Virus record (IMG/VR): IMGVR_UViG_3300035128_000044
Coordinates: 1-51,215 of that record
Origin: a virus
DNA: 51,215 nucleotides
Direction: 5' to 3' (one strand)
Both the position numbers and the translations under genes were made by a program. Below, one piece after another: positions 44,095-49,657 of this stretch (its first letter is position 1; every line of letters begins with the position of its first letter). The notes under the pieces are model-generated. The model was not told where the DNA came from. It saw only the letters and a list, made by a program, of their open reading frames with translations, and searched no databases.

Positions 44095-44232
44095 ATGAAA
44101 GAGCAAGAATATATTTGTAGTTGTGGCCAAGTAACGAAAGAGACGGAATTAAAAGGGGTTAAGGACGACAAAGGCTATTTCAGGTTGTCTTGTCCGAAAT
44201 GTCATAGTGGAAATATTAGGTTGAAACAATAA
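44095..44232 (+). CDS. Small zinc-ribbon protein
   Basis: 45 residues. CSCGQ near the N terminus and CPKCHSGN near the C terminus form a compact four-cysteine knuckle. GGGGAGA lies upstream of the ATG. First gene after the promoter. Function unknown. Confidence 0.6.
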   Translation: MKEQEYICSCGQVTKETELKGVKDDKGYFRLSCPKCHSGNIRLKQ

Positions 44233-44242
44233 GGGGAAAAAC

Positions 44243-44311
44243 ATGGGAATTATTTGGGTTTTAGCTTTTTGGGGTATTTTCTATTTTTTTGAACAGTGGG
44301 GGAAAAAATGA
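44243..44311 (+). CDS. 22-residue membrane micropeptide candidate
   Basis: ATG at 44243 with AAGGGG upstream. The product is almost wholly hydrophobic and aromatic (IIWVLAFWGIFYFFEQWGKK). It overlaps the next ORF start. Too short for certainty, but spacing and ribosome site are in order. Confidence 0.4.
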   Translation: MGIIWVLAFWGIFYFFEQWGKK

Positions 44312-44391
44312 AATATTTACTTACAAAAATCGATAGTGATTTTTATAATGTGTTAATACTGGCAATACTTGCTTATTTGAGCTTGTGCTAA
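44308..44391 (+). CDS. 27-residue membrane micropeptide candidate
   Basis: ATG at 44308 overlapping the previous stop, with a GGGGG run upstream. The C-terminal half is one hydrophobic helix (YNVLILAILAYLSLC) ending in Cys. With the preceding micropeptide it could form a two-part membrane complex or be a peptide substrate. Unproven. Confidence 0.4.
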   Translation: MKYLLTKIDSDFYNVLILAILAYLSLC

Positions 44392-44392
44392 T

Positions 44393-44560
44393 ATGAATAT
44401 ACCGGAAAATTGTAAAAAGTGTGTTGCTCAAAAAGTGTGTGACCATTTGGCCGGTTGTGCTTTTAAGGTGCGTAAAGGTAGAAGGAAAAGCAAGGTCGAA
44501 CGGATTAACGGCCAACACGAAACAGAACAGGAAAAGAGAAACAAGAAATTTGATTTTTAA
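44393..44560 (+). CDS. Small cysteine-rich basic protein
   Basis: 55 residues, one base after the previous stop. CKKC, VCDH and GCAF near the N terminus, then a highly basic middle (RKGRRKSKVER) and an acidic-basic tail. It could bind metal and nucleic acid. It lies 14 bases before the radical SAM gene, and its cysteines make it one candidate substrate. Confidence 0.5.
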   Translation: MNIPENCKKCVAQKVCDHLAGCAFKVRKGRRKSKVERINGQHETEQEKRNKKFDF

Positions 44561-44574
44561 TTGGAGGTTTTAAT

Positions 44575-45186
44575 ATGTATATTCAAATAACTACACGTTG
44601 CAATATGTCCTGTGAACACTGTTGTAATAATTGTACTTCCGAAGGGGAGGATATATCATTGAGTACTTTTAGAAAAGCTTTAACCTTCGATGAATATATT
44701 ACTATTGGCGGGGGTGAACCCACTTTACATAAGCACTTTTGGCAAATATTGGGGGAAAGTATCGCGGCGGCTGAATATGTCTGGCTTGCTACTAATGGTA
44801 GTCAAACACAAATTGCAATTGCTCTTGCGGCTATGGCAAGTAAAGGGGTGATAGGATGTGCACTTTCCCAAGATTATTATCACGATGAGATTGATGAAAG
44901 AGTAATTGAAGCTTTTACAAAAAAGAATAATTCAGGTAATGAAGATCATCGAGAAATTAGAGACGTTTCAGGGAATGAGATAAATGCGGGACGTTGTGAC
45001 TTTGGCGTCGAAGAACGTTGTTGTTGTGAAGACTTAATAGTAAAACCAAACGGGGACATTTTCGCTTGTGGTTGTGAAGACTCCCTGAAAATTGGGGATG
45101 TAAGAAAAGGTTACAACTTGCCCGATGAATGGGAAATCGGGGAATGTTGGAAAAAACAAGAAGTGAAACTTGCGGGGGTTAAATAA
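44575..45186 (+). CDS. Short radical SAM protein with a cysteine-rich C-terminal part
   Basis: 203 residues. The CxxxCxxC motif (Cys9, Cys13, Cys16 in TTRCNMSCEHC) and GGGEP (45-49) are the radical SAM signature, binding a 4Fe-4S cluster and S-adenosylmethionine. The C-terminal third has about six cysteines (RCDFGVEERCCCEDL, FACGCEDS), like an abbreviated SPASM domain. At ~200 residues it is shorter than most family members, so part of the usual barrel is missing. The ATG follows GGAGG. It could modify a peptide, a protein or a nucleic acid; the substrate is unknown. Confidence 0.72.
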   Translation: MYIQITTRCNMSCEHCCNNCTSEGEDISLSTFRKALTFDEYITIGGGEPTLHKHFWQILGESIAAAEYVWLATNGSQTQIAIALAAMASKGVIGCALSQDYYHDEIDERVIEAFTKKNNSGNEDHREIRDVSGNEINAGRCDFGVEERCCCEDLIVKPNGDIFACGCEDSLKIGDVRKGYNLPDEWEIGECWKKQEVKLAGVK

Positions 45187-45440
45187 TGGAAAAAATAAAA
45201 TCTACTCATTACGTTAGTGCGTTATTAAATTCAGACGGAAACTTAATTAATCCTTATCTGGTAAAAGATTCAGAAATTAAGTGTTGGAATTTGTGGGGTA
45301 GTTTAGTCTATTCGATTAAAAAAGATACTAAAGGATTGATTCCGATTCCTAAAAATTGCAGCGTTTACAGACAAAACGAAGGGGACGGAACATACTCTTA
45401 TATTATGGAAGAGGATAAAGCAGGAGAAGGCGTCATATGA
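45186..45440 (+). CDS. Hypothetical protein downstream of the radical SAM gene
   Basis: 84 residues, overlapping the previous stop (TAATG) and ending in ATGA overlap with the next ORF. Mixed, with a basic middle. No family recognised. Confidence 0.6.
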   Translation: MEKIKSTHYVSALLNSDGNLINPYLVKDSEIKCWNLWGSLVYSIKKDTKGLIPIPKNCSVYRQNEGDGTYSYIMEEDKAGEGVI

Positions 45441-45610
45441 AAGAGCGAGAAATAAAAGCCTTGATATTTATCGAAAACTTTTTAGGTCTGGTCGATGACA
45501 TGAAACAGTGATACGTCAAACCAGAAGAAAAGAAGTTGTTTGAAACTATAGTAGAAGAACTGAAAGAATATGAACAAAGAAGCAAACAACATAATAGATA
45601 TGGAAGATGA
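45437..45610 (+). pseudogene. Small helical gene interrupted by an in-frame TGA
   Basis: The ATG at 45437 overlaps the previous stop (ATGA). The first reading, 24 residues, ends at TGA 45509-45511, but the same frame stays open for 32 further codons to 45610 and gives a highly charged helical product (KPEEKKLFETIVEELKEY). This looks like a nonsense change in a ~57-residue gene, or less likely read-through of the TGA. TGA is used as an ordinary stop in many other genes here, so general recoding is excluded. Confidence 0.4.
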
Positions 45611-45698
45611 TACAGAATTTAAGGCCGGGCTTACGGGCAAGCCAGATATGTTTTCGGATGAACTACGTTATTTATGGGATAAAACTATTTTACAATAA
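45570..45698 (+). CDS. Small acidic hypothetical protein
   Basis: 42 residues, ATG at 45570, overlapping the extension of the preceding frame. Acidic and helical (MEDDTEFKAGLTGKPDMFSD). Last plus-strand gene before the putative origin region. Confidence 0.45.
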   Translation: MNKEANNIIDMEDDTEFKAGLTGKPDMFSDELRYLWDKTILQ

Positions 45699-45849
45699 AA
45701 CCTTTTTTGTTGTTTCTCTTCAATGGTTGGATTAACTTTAATGTTGTCCAGCTTTTTTTATTTGTCAATTCCTGGGGTGCTAAACATCCTAAAAAATATT
45801 TTGACGGCTTAGGTGGCGCCCTATGAATTCGATTTTTTGGAATGGGTAT

Positions 45850-45880
45850 AAAAAAAAAGCCGCCCTTTTATAGACGGCTT
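45850..45880 (-). terminator. Minus-strand terminator of the small-gene unit
   Basis: On the minus strand AAGCCGTC (45880-45873) pairs with GGCGGCTT (45864-45857), one G-U, followed by a T run (45858-45850). Almost the same hairpin ends the helicase unit at 47326. Confidence 0.78.
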
Positions 45881-45901
45881 GGTAAGTGGGGTTTAGTGTG
45901 T

Positions 45902-46072
45902 TTATTTTATGTTAGCAAATATATTATAAATTGTTGCCATTAAAATATGTTTTGGATTCTCAACTAAAAAACATATCACCCTTGCAATTTCGTCCTCGTT
46001 TAGTTCTTTTTCTAATTTCTTAATAGATTTACATATCTTATCAATATTGAAATGTTTTGCTTTTGTTTTCAT
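45902..46072 (-). CDS. Small helical protein
   Basis: 56 residues read right to left, ATG at 46072-46070 with AAGGGG upstream on the minus strand. Helical, Lys/Glu-rich (KSIKKLEKELNEDEIARVI) with a hydrophobic C-terminal half. A promoter lies at 46125-46153. No family recognised; size and placement beside the repeat region allow a regulatory role. Confidence 0.62.
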   Translation of the reverse strand: MKTKAKHFNIDKICKSIKKLEKELNEDEIARVICFLVENPKHILMATIYNIFANIK

Positions 46073-46124
46073 GTTTTTCCCCTTAAAAAGTTTTTGTGTT
46101 TAGTTTTCAAATAGCACTATTAAA

Positions 46125-46153
46125 AGTATAAATCATAAATGAGTAAAAAGTAA
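46125..46153 (-). promoter_or_regulatory. Minus-strand promoter for the 56-residue gene
   Basis: Minus strand: TTACTT (46153-46148), 17 bases, TATACT (46130-46125). It lies in the gap between the two small minus-strand genes. Confidence 0.45.
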
Positions 46154-46188
46154 ATTATTTAGAATAGATTAATACACTTTTTAATAAT

Positions 46189-46353
46189 TTAATTGCCGCC
46201 GTTTAAATAATGAACTCTTTCAGCTGCTTCTTTTTTGGAGTTGTAGTCGGATTCTGAAACCCAAATTCCTTTGGGTGTATAAAATCCTACCGTCCAAACA
46301 TCTTTGCTTGGATTTTCATCGGTTTGAAAATATGTTTGCAAATATACGTACAT
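46189..46353 (-). CDS. Small hypothetical protein
   Basis: 54 residues, ATG at 46353-46351, with AAGGGAA upstream on the minus strand. Beta-strand and aromatic content in the first half (YVYLQTYFQTDENPSKDVWT), then a helical section ending in NGGN. It resembles small proteins that accompany phage DNA genes, but no family is identified. Confidence 0.6.
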   Translation of the reverse strand: MYVYLQTYFQTDENPSKDVWTVGFYTPKGIWVSESDYNSKKEAAERVHYLNGGN

Positions 46354-46406
46354 GTTTTTTTCCCTTCATAAAATAATTATAAGTTGTGTTTAGAGATTCT
46401 TTATAA

Positions 46407-46435
46407 AGTATAACCTATTAATAAGGAAAAAGCAA
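46407..46435 (-). promoter_or_regulatory. Minus-strand promoter for the 54-residue gene
   Basis: Minus strand: TTGCTT (46435-46430), 17 bases, TATACT (46412-46407). It sits at the left end of the repeat region and points away from it. Confidence 0.55.
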
Positions 46436-46486
46436 AATAAATTTGTCAAAGATAGAGAATATTTTTTTTGTGGCGGTAGCGTGTGC

Positions 46487-46884
46487 GTCCAATAACACGA
46501 TTGTGGGTCTGATAATAAATCATTCTACAAGGTAGAAAAAACGGGAGTGTGTTCGGTGCTCATAATTTTTACAATAAGAACCGATAATCTCGCGGAATTA
46601 CCGCAGGAATGTCACGTCCCATAACCTGAATGAAACATAACAATTATTCTCGGACGTGCCCCCATTGATTACAGGCTGCATTCCGCATCATTATCGGACG
46701 TGTTAATCTGTTCTATGCTTTATTCATAATGAAACCAACACATTATAGGACTTTATAGTCCGATAACCATTCGACATTCCAATAACAACTCGATTTCCTA
46801 CGTGGGATTCAAGTCGATTTCGTGCGGAGTCCAATAATATCCTGGATTCTCGACCCCGTCTGACCCCCTGAAGTCGTCCGATAA
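46487..46884. repeat. Seven copies of TTATNGGAC in both orientations
   Basis: Exact matches: plus strand 46691 and 46743; minus strand (as GTCCNATAA) 46487, 46616, 46758, 46829 and 46876. Imperfect copies occur at 46507 and 46777. The copies at 46743 and 46758 face each other. Several are extended by GTG or AC at the right end. The same word forms the direct array at 42681-42746. Confidence 0.72.
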
Positions 46885-47015
46885 TGGTAGGCAAAGACCC
46901 TTCATATTTAGGACAACCCTTAAAATTCTCCATTCTACTTAGTAGAATATCCCCGATTCTACTTCGTATTCGTTCTAACGTTTAGAATTTTTCCTTCATA
47001 TTCTAAATTGTAGAA
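46523..47015. repeat. Five copies of a 15-bp palindrome TTCTAM-N3-KTAGAA
   Basis: Positions 46523-46537 (spacer AAG), 46933-46947 (TTA), 46957-46971 (degenerate right arm), 46973-46987 (CGT) and 47001-47015 (ATT). Arms differ only at the inner base. The dyad geometry (6-3-6) is typical of a small dimeric repressor or initiator site. Four lie within 83 bases. Confidence 0.75.
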
Positions 47016-47067
47016 AAAGTGCACCCCCGTTATTCGCTCAAAAATGAGAGGTGTACCCAGATGTGTC

Positions 47068-47308
47068 CTATGTAAAAATGTCACATAGGGTAAACTAATT
47101 TCTTATATAACAAGAGTTTACATTCGTGTACCCTATGTGCCTATGTATTTTCCTATTTGCTTTTTCACAACAAGAAAATTATATATAGGAAAGAAAAAAG
47201 AGAAAATAGCTGGGCACATAGGACACCAAATTTTTTAATCTCTGTAACATCTTTATTTATAATAACTTACAAGCGTTTTTCTGTACCCTATGTAATTTTT
47301 TACATAGG
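47068..47308. repeat. Seven copies of CCTATGT, partly as hairpins
   Basis: Plus strand at 47068, 47132, 47140 and 47287; minus strand at 47084, 47216 and 47302. The pairs 47068/47084 and 47287/47302 face each other, the latter with 9-bp arms CCTATGTAA/TTACATAGG around TTTT. Several copies are preceded by TAC. The operator-like palindrome at 49623 carries the related TACCCTATA. The array ends just before the helicase-unit terminator. Confidence 0.72.
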
Positions 47309-47325
47309 ACACGCATAGGATACAC

Positions 47326-47355
47326 AAAAAAAAAGCCGCCTCGCGGGAGACGGCT
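47326..47355 (-). terminator. Minus-strand terminator of the helicase unit
   Basis: Minus strand: AGCCGTC (47355-47349) pairs with GGCGGCT (47340-47334) with one G-U, followed by a run of nine T (47334-47326). Near-copy of the terminator at 45850. Confidence 0.82.
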
Positions 47356-47387
47356 ATATGGAGGGTATGAAGAGTGAAATGACTTAA

Positions 47388-47648
47388 TTAAATCTTTTCT
47401 TGAACGCCTTCAAATACATATACTCTTTTACCTATTTTACCTTTTCTGACTTTACTCATTTTCGGGAAAACACTACGAACTGCTTTACCAAAAACTCTAA
47501 TATTACAAGGACCATATCCTCGTGATATTATCCATTTTCTATAAACTTCATACAAAATTTTAACTTCTATCCAAACAGAATCGTCAGGTATAAATTCATA
47601 ATTTTCTCTTAAAAATATCTTACTCATTTTTATGCCAAAATTATTCAT
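47388..47648 (-). CDS. Stand-alone winged-helix protein, paralogue of the helicase C terminus
   Basis: 86 residues; ATG at 47648, one base after the helicase stop, with AAGGAG inside the helicase gene as ribosome site. It aligns over almost its whole length with residues ~370-442 of the helicase: FLRENYEFIP/YLRENYYYDS, YEVYRKWIISRGYGP/YKIYRIWCREKGYQP, FGKAVRSVFP/FGKEVLRAFP, VYVFEGV/HYVYEGL. This is the D5-type C-terminal winged helix that binds DNA in phage primase-helicases. It probably arose by partial duplication and could bind the same sites as a regulator or loader. Confidence 0.75.
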   Translation of the reverse strand: MNNFGIKMSKIFLRENYEFIPDDSVWIEVKILYEVYRKWIISRGYGPCNIRVFGKAVRSVFPKMSKVRKGKIGKRVYVFEGVQEKI

Positions 47649-47649
47649 A

Positions 47650-49032
47650 TTATTTCTCCTTCAATTTAGGTTTTGTTAAATACCCCTGGACTTCCGCTCC
47701 GACCTGGAACTTCAATCCCTCATATACATAATGCCTATACTCTCTTCCTCCGATCCTTCGTTTAGCAGTTTGTGGAAAGGCTCTAAGCACCTCCTTGCCA
47801 AATGTCCTATCGCTCATCGGCTGGTAGCCCTTTTCCCTGCACCAGATTCGATAAATCTTGTAAACAGTCTCGGTTCTAACACCCAATGGATATGTCGAAT
47901 CATAATAATAATTCTCTCTCAAATACATACCAGCCGGATTCGATTCCTCCTTAAACCTTCTCCAAACAGCCTCACTCGCTTCCGGCTTACAGAATCCTCC
48001 ATTAGCTTTTAGCTTCATCATACCCATAATAGCCCAATTCAGAATACCAGGCATCTCAGCTTCCAACTTCGCATCCAAATCTGGGTCAACCTCCGCAGTG
48101 TTTCGAACGAACGGCACAACTTTTAACCTTCTCCAGGTTCCCATACTCTTATCCGTGAAATTTGGAAAATCATTACAAAGAACCATAAGCTTCGCAGTTG
48201 CCTCGGCTGTAAATGCGTCTCCCCATTTTCTTTCAAAATCCAAACCATCGGCTCCGGTCCAGGTTTTAATAACAGCTTCGATCTGTGGTGTGAGTTCCTG
48301 CTCCGCGTCTCCGGCCACATTCAGCTTTTTCCCAAAGGTCATATAAAGTGAGAAATTATTACCAAACCTGCGGAGGGGTAAATCACTACAATTATTTCGA
48401 CCGAGCATATTTTTCATCGCTCTGGCAAACGTGCTCTTTCCGGCTGCCGCTTCCCCAATACATAAAAGGAAGCATTGGTATTCTTGGGTAGGCATTAATA
48501 GGTATCCAGCCCACATTTGAAGAAGTTCCTGTAATTCTTTATCCCCACTGGTAATTTCCTCCATAAATTGCAACCAACGAGTACATTTTGCATTTTCATC
48601 GAAATCATAGGGAAGCTTATTAATCGTGAAGAAATCTGGGGTCTTGGCCGATTTGGTAATCGTCCCATCCGGCATAAACGTTAAAATCCAATTATTTAAT
48701 ACAATTGCTTCAACCGTTTTATTCGGTTCTTTATCGGTAAGCCAAGTATTCAAAAGTCTACCGTACGGAATGTTGGCCTGGGCTTTAAGATTTAATCGAA
48801 TATTCTCAATTAGTTTTGTGCTTGCTTCGACATGGTTTTTCGCCGCGAACTTCACAAGAAAAGCTGTGAGATCATTTTTATTTACTTTTTGATAAACACT
48901 TCCATTCCATAGGTAGAAGTCGTCCCGCCAAAAAATTAGAACTTGTTTTTTCTCCCCATTGAATTGTTTATGGCCTATAGCCTGAAAGAACCCATATGCA
49001 ATTCCGGCTGGAGTTGGTTTATCCTTGTCCAT
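47650..49032 (-). CDS. SF3-type (D5-like) replicative helicase, no primase domain
   Basis: 460 residues, ATG at 49032. Walker A GEAAAGKST (193-201), Walker B-like KKLNVAGDAE (235-244), motif C with an asparagine sensor LMVLCNDFP (282-290), and an arginine pair at 301-302 (GTWRRLKVVPF) are those of superfamily 3 helicases. A D5-type N-terminal region precedes and a C-terminal winged helix (370-442) follows. The usual N-terminal primase part is missing, so priming must come from elsewhere. It would unwind at the neighbouring origin. Two TGCGGAGG words lie in the gene. Confidence 0.85.
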   Translation of the reverse strand: MDKDKPTPAGIAYGFFQAIGHKQFNGEKKQVLIFWRDDFYLWNGSVYQKVNKNDLTAFLVKFAAKNHVEASTKLIENIRLNLKAQANIPYGRLLNTWLTDKEPNKTVEAIVLNNWILTFMPDGTITKSAKTPDFFTINKLPYDFDENAKCTRWLQFMEEITSGDKELQELLQMWAGYLLMPTQEYQCFLLCIGEAAAGKSTFARAMKNMLGRNNCSDLPLRRFGNNFSLYMTFGKKLNVAGDAEQELTPQIEAVIKTWTGADGLDFERKWGDAFTAEATAKLMVLCNDFPNFTDKSMGTWRRLKVVPFVRNTAEVDPDLDAKLEAEMPGILNWAIMGMMKLKANGGFCKPEASEAVWRRFKEESNPAGMYLRENYYYDSTYPLGVRTETVYKIYRIWCREKGYQPMSDRTFGKEVLRAFPQTAKRRIGGREYRHYVYEGLKFQVGAEVQGYLTKPKLKEK

Positions 49033-49033
49033 A

Positions 49034-49546
49034 TTATTTCTTTCTATATAAATGTTCCTTCAAGGACCATATTCTCATTGCTGCTAACTCCCCTAATTTC
49101 ACTCTCTGTTTGTCGGTTATTTTGGGAGCTTTATTGTTAAATTTTGGATATTTTACTCGTTTTACCAAGCAATTTCCCCAGTCACTTTGGTATATTGAAA
49201 GAAGTCCAGCACGTTCCGGGATAAGTTCTAAAGCATCTTTTTCCAAATAATCGGGCACAGCAAACCATAATCCTTTTATTCGAGGACTATCATGATGATG
49301 CTCTTTCTTCCAATCCGCTTTCAAATCCTGTTTAGATACCTTAATTTCGACCTCATATATACAACCGGCTTTCGTAACTATAAGCATATCTAATTCATAT
49401 TGGAATCCGAGACCATATGAGACATTGGGAACTATTATATTTTGACGATAATTGAATTCTTGGGCTACTGCTATCTCTATATCTCCAGCATGTAGCTTTC
49501 TTTTTGTTATTTTACATTCTCCGAAGGTTCTCTGGTTGTTCTTCAT
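49034..49546 (-). CDS. MmcB-like PD-(D/E)XK nuclease
   Basis: 170 residues from the ATG at 49546. Longer in-frame starts lie upstream of the promoter and are not credible. The core reads YELDMLIV (Asp53) and YEVEIKVSKQDL (Glu67-x-Lys69), the D-ExK signature of MmcB/PD-(D/E)XK proteins involved in DNA repair. An HHHDSPR segment follows near 85. It is the first gene of the minus-strand helicase operon. Cutting of DNA during repair or replication is the likely role. Confidence 0.74.
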   Translation of the reverse strand: MKNNQRTFGECKITKRKLHAGDIEIAVAQEFNYRQNIIVPNVSYGLGFQYELDMLIVTKAGCIYEVEIKVSKQDLKADWKKEHHHDSPRIKGLWFAVPDYLEKDALELIPERAGLLSIYQSDWGNCLVKRVKYPKFNNKAPKITDKQRVKLGELAAMRIWSLKEHLYRKK

Positions 49547-49552
49547 TTCTAT

Positions 49553-49581
49553 ATTATAGCACAGTCTAAAATTAATTTCAA
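49553..49581 (-). promoter_or_regulatory. Minus-strand promoter giving an almost leaderless transcript
   Basis: Minus strand: TTGAAA (49581-49576), 17 bases, TATAAT (49558-49553). The start codon of the nuclease gene begins at 49546, so only 6 bases separate the -10 box and ATG, and transcription should start at or next to the A of ATG. Confidence 0.78.
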
Positions 49582-49622
49582 TACAATTTGCAGGTAAAAA
49601 TAAAAAAGTACCAACATTTTGC

Positions 49623-49639
49623 TTGTATACCCTATACAA
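49623..49639. promoter_or_regulatory. Operator-like palindrome overlapping the plus-strand -35 box
   Basis: TTGTATA-CCC-TATACAA is a perfect 7-bp inverted repeat with a 3-base spacer. It covers the -35 box of the promoter at 49623-49651, so a bound dimer would block it. The core TACCCTATA resembles the CCTATGT repeats of the putative origin. Confidence 0.6.
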
Positions 49640-49651
49640 TTTTGGTATAAT
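49623..49651 (+). promoter_or_regulatory. Plus-strand promoter of the late right-end operon, nearly leaderless
   Basis: TTGTAT at 49623-49628 and TATAAT at 49646-49651, 17-base spacer. The ATG at 49658 lies 6 bases after the -10 box, giving a leaderless or near-leaderless message. It diverges from the minus promoter at 49553-49581. Confidence 0.72.
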
Positions 49652-49657
49652 ACAAAC

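Larger units (their letters stand above)
46436..47325. other. Gene-free repeat region, putative replication origin and control region
   Basis: About 0.9 kb without a credible gene, between two minus-strand units. Three unrelated short-repeat families are packed here (TTATNGGAC, the 15-bp TTCTAM-N3-KTAGAA palindrome, and CCTATGT), plus AT-rich stretches near 47100-47260. A replication helicase gene lies just to the right. Iterated initiator sites with an AT-rich stretch next to the replication gene are the classical layout of an origin. This is inference from repeat content. Confidence 0.55.
1488..48376. repeat. Genome-wide octamer TGCGGAGG/CCTCCGCA, 34 copies
   Basis: Plus-strand TGCGGAGG starts: 1488, 5524, 7921, 11205, 14374, 16156, 20214, 21084, 23838, 26170, 29638, 31468, 34685, 35054, 36061, 36963, 40362, 48369. 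CCTCCGCA starts: 2240, 9156, 11417, 16083, 18260, 18602, 21588, 22887, 24870, 26274, 29258, 32880, 35779, 39000, 44031, 48090. Only 32880 and 44031 are between genes. Most copies extend to CTGCGGAGG. Orientation is balanced and spacing fairly regular until 40 kb. From base composition well under one copy is expected. Reading by eye may have missed a few. Confidence 0.88.

Noticed and set aside
45437-45610. Genome-wide recoding of TGA as tryptophan
   Set aside because: TGA serves as stop in many coupled genes (ATGA overlaps at 2897, 33238, 35072, 38690, 40533), and large genes contain no in-frame TGA.
46724-46933. A 69-codon minus-strand frame in the repeat region
   Set aside because: It lacks a ribosome site, its codons are made up of the TTATNGGAC repeats and the flanking palindromes, and the product resembles nothing. 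I read the region as non-coding.
42656-47387. CRISPR array in the repeat-rich gene-free stretches
   Set aside because: Repeats are 7-15 bases long, irregularly spaced and in both orientations, with no cas gene nearby.
49547-49639. Longer start of the MmcB-like gene
   Set aside because: The frame stays open to 49639, but a strong promoter lies inside this stretch, so the added residues cannot be translated from that promoter; the ATG at 49546 matches the PD-(D/E)XK core better.
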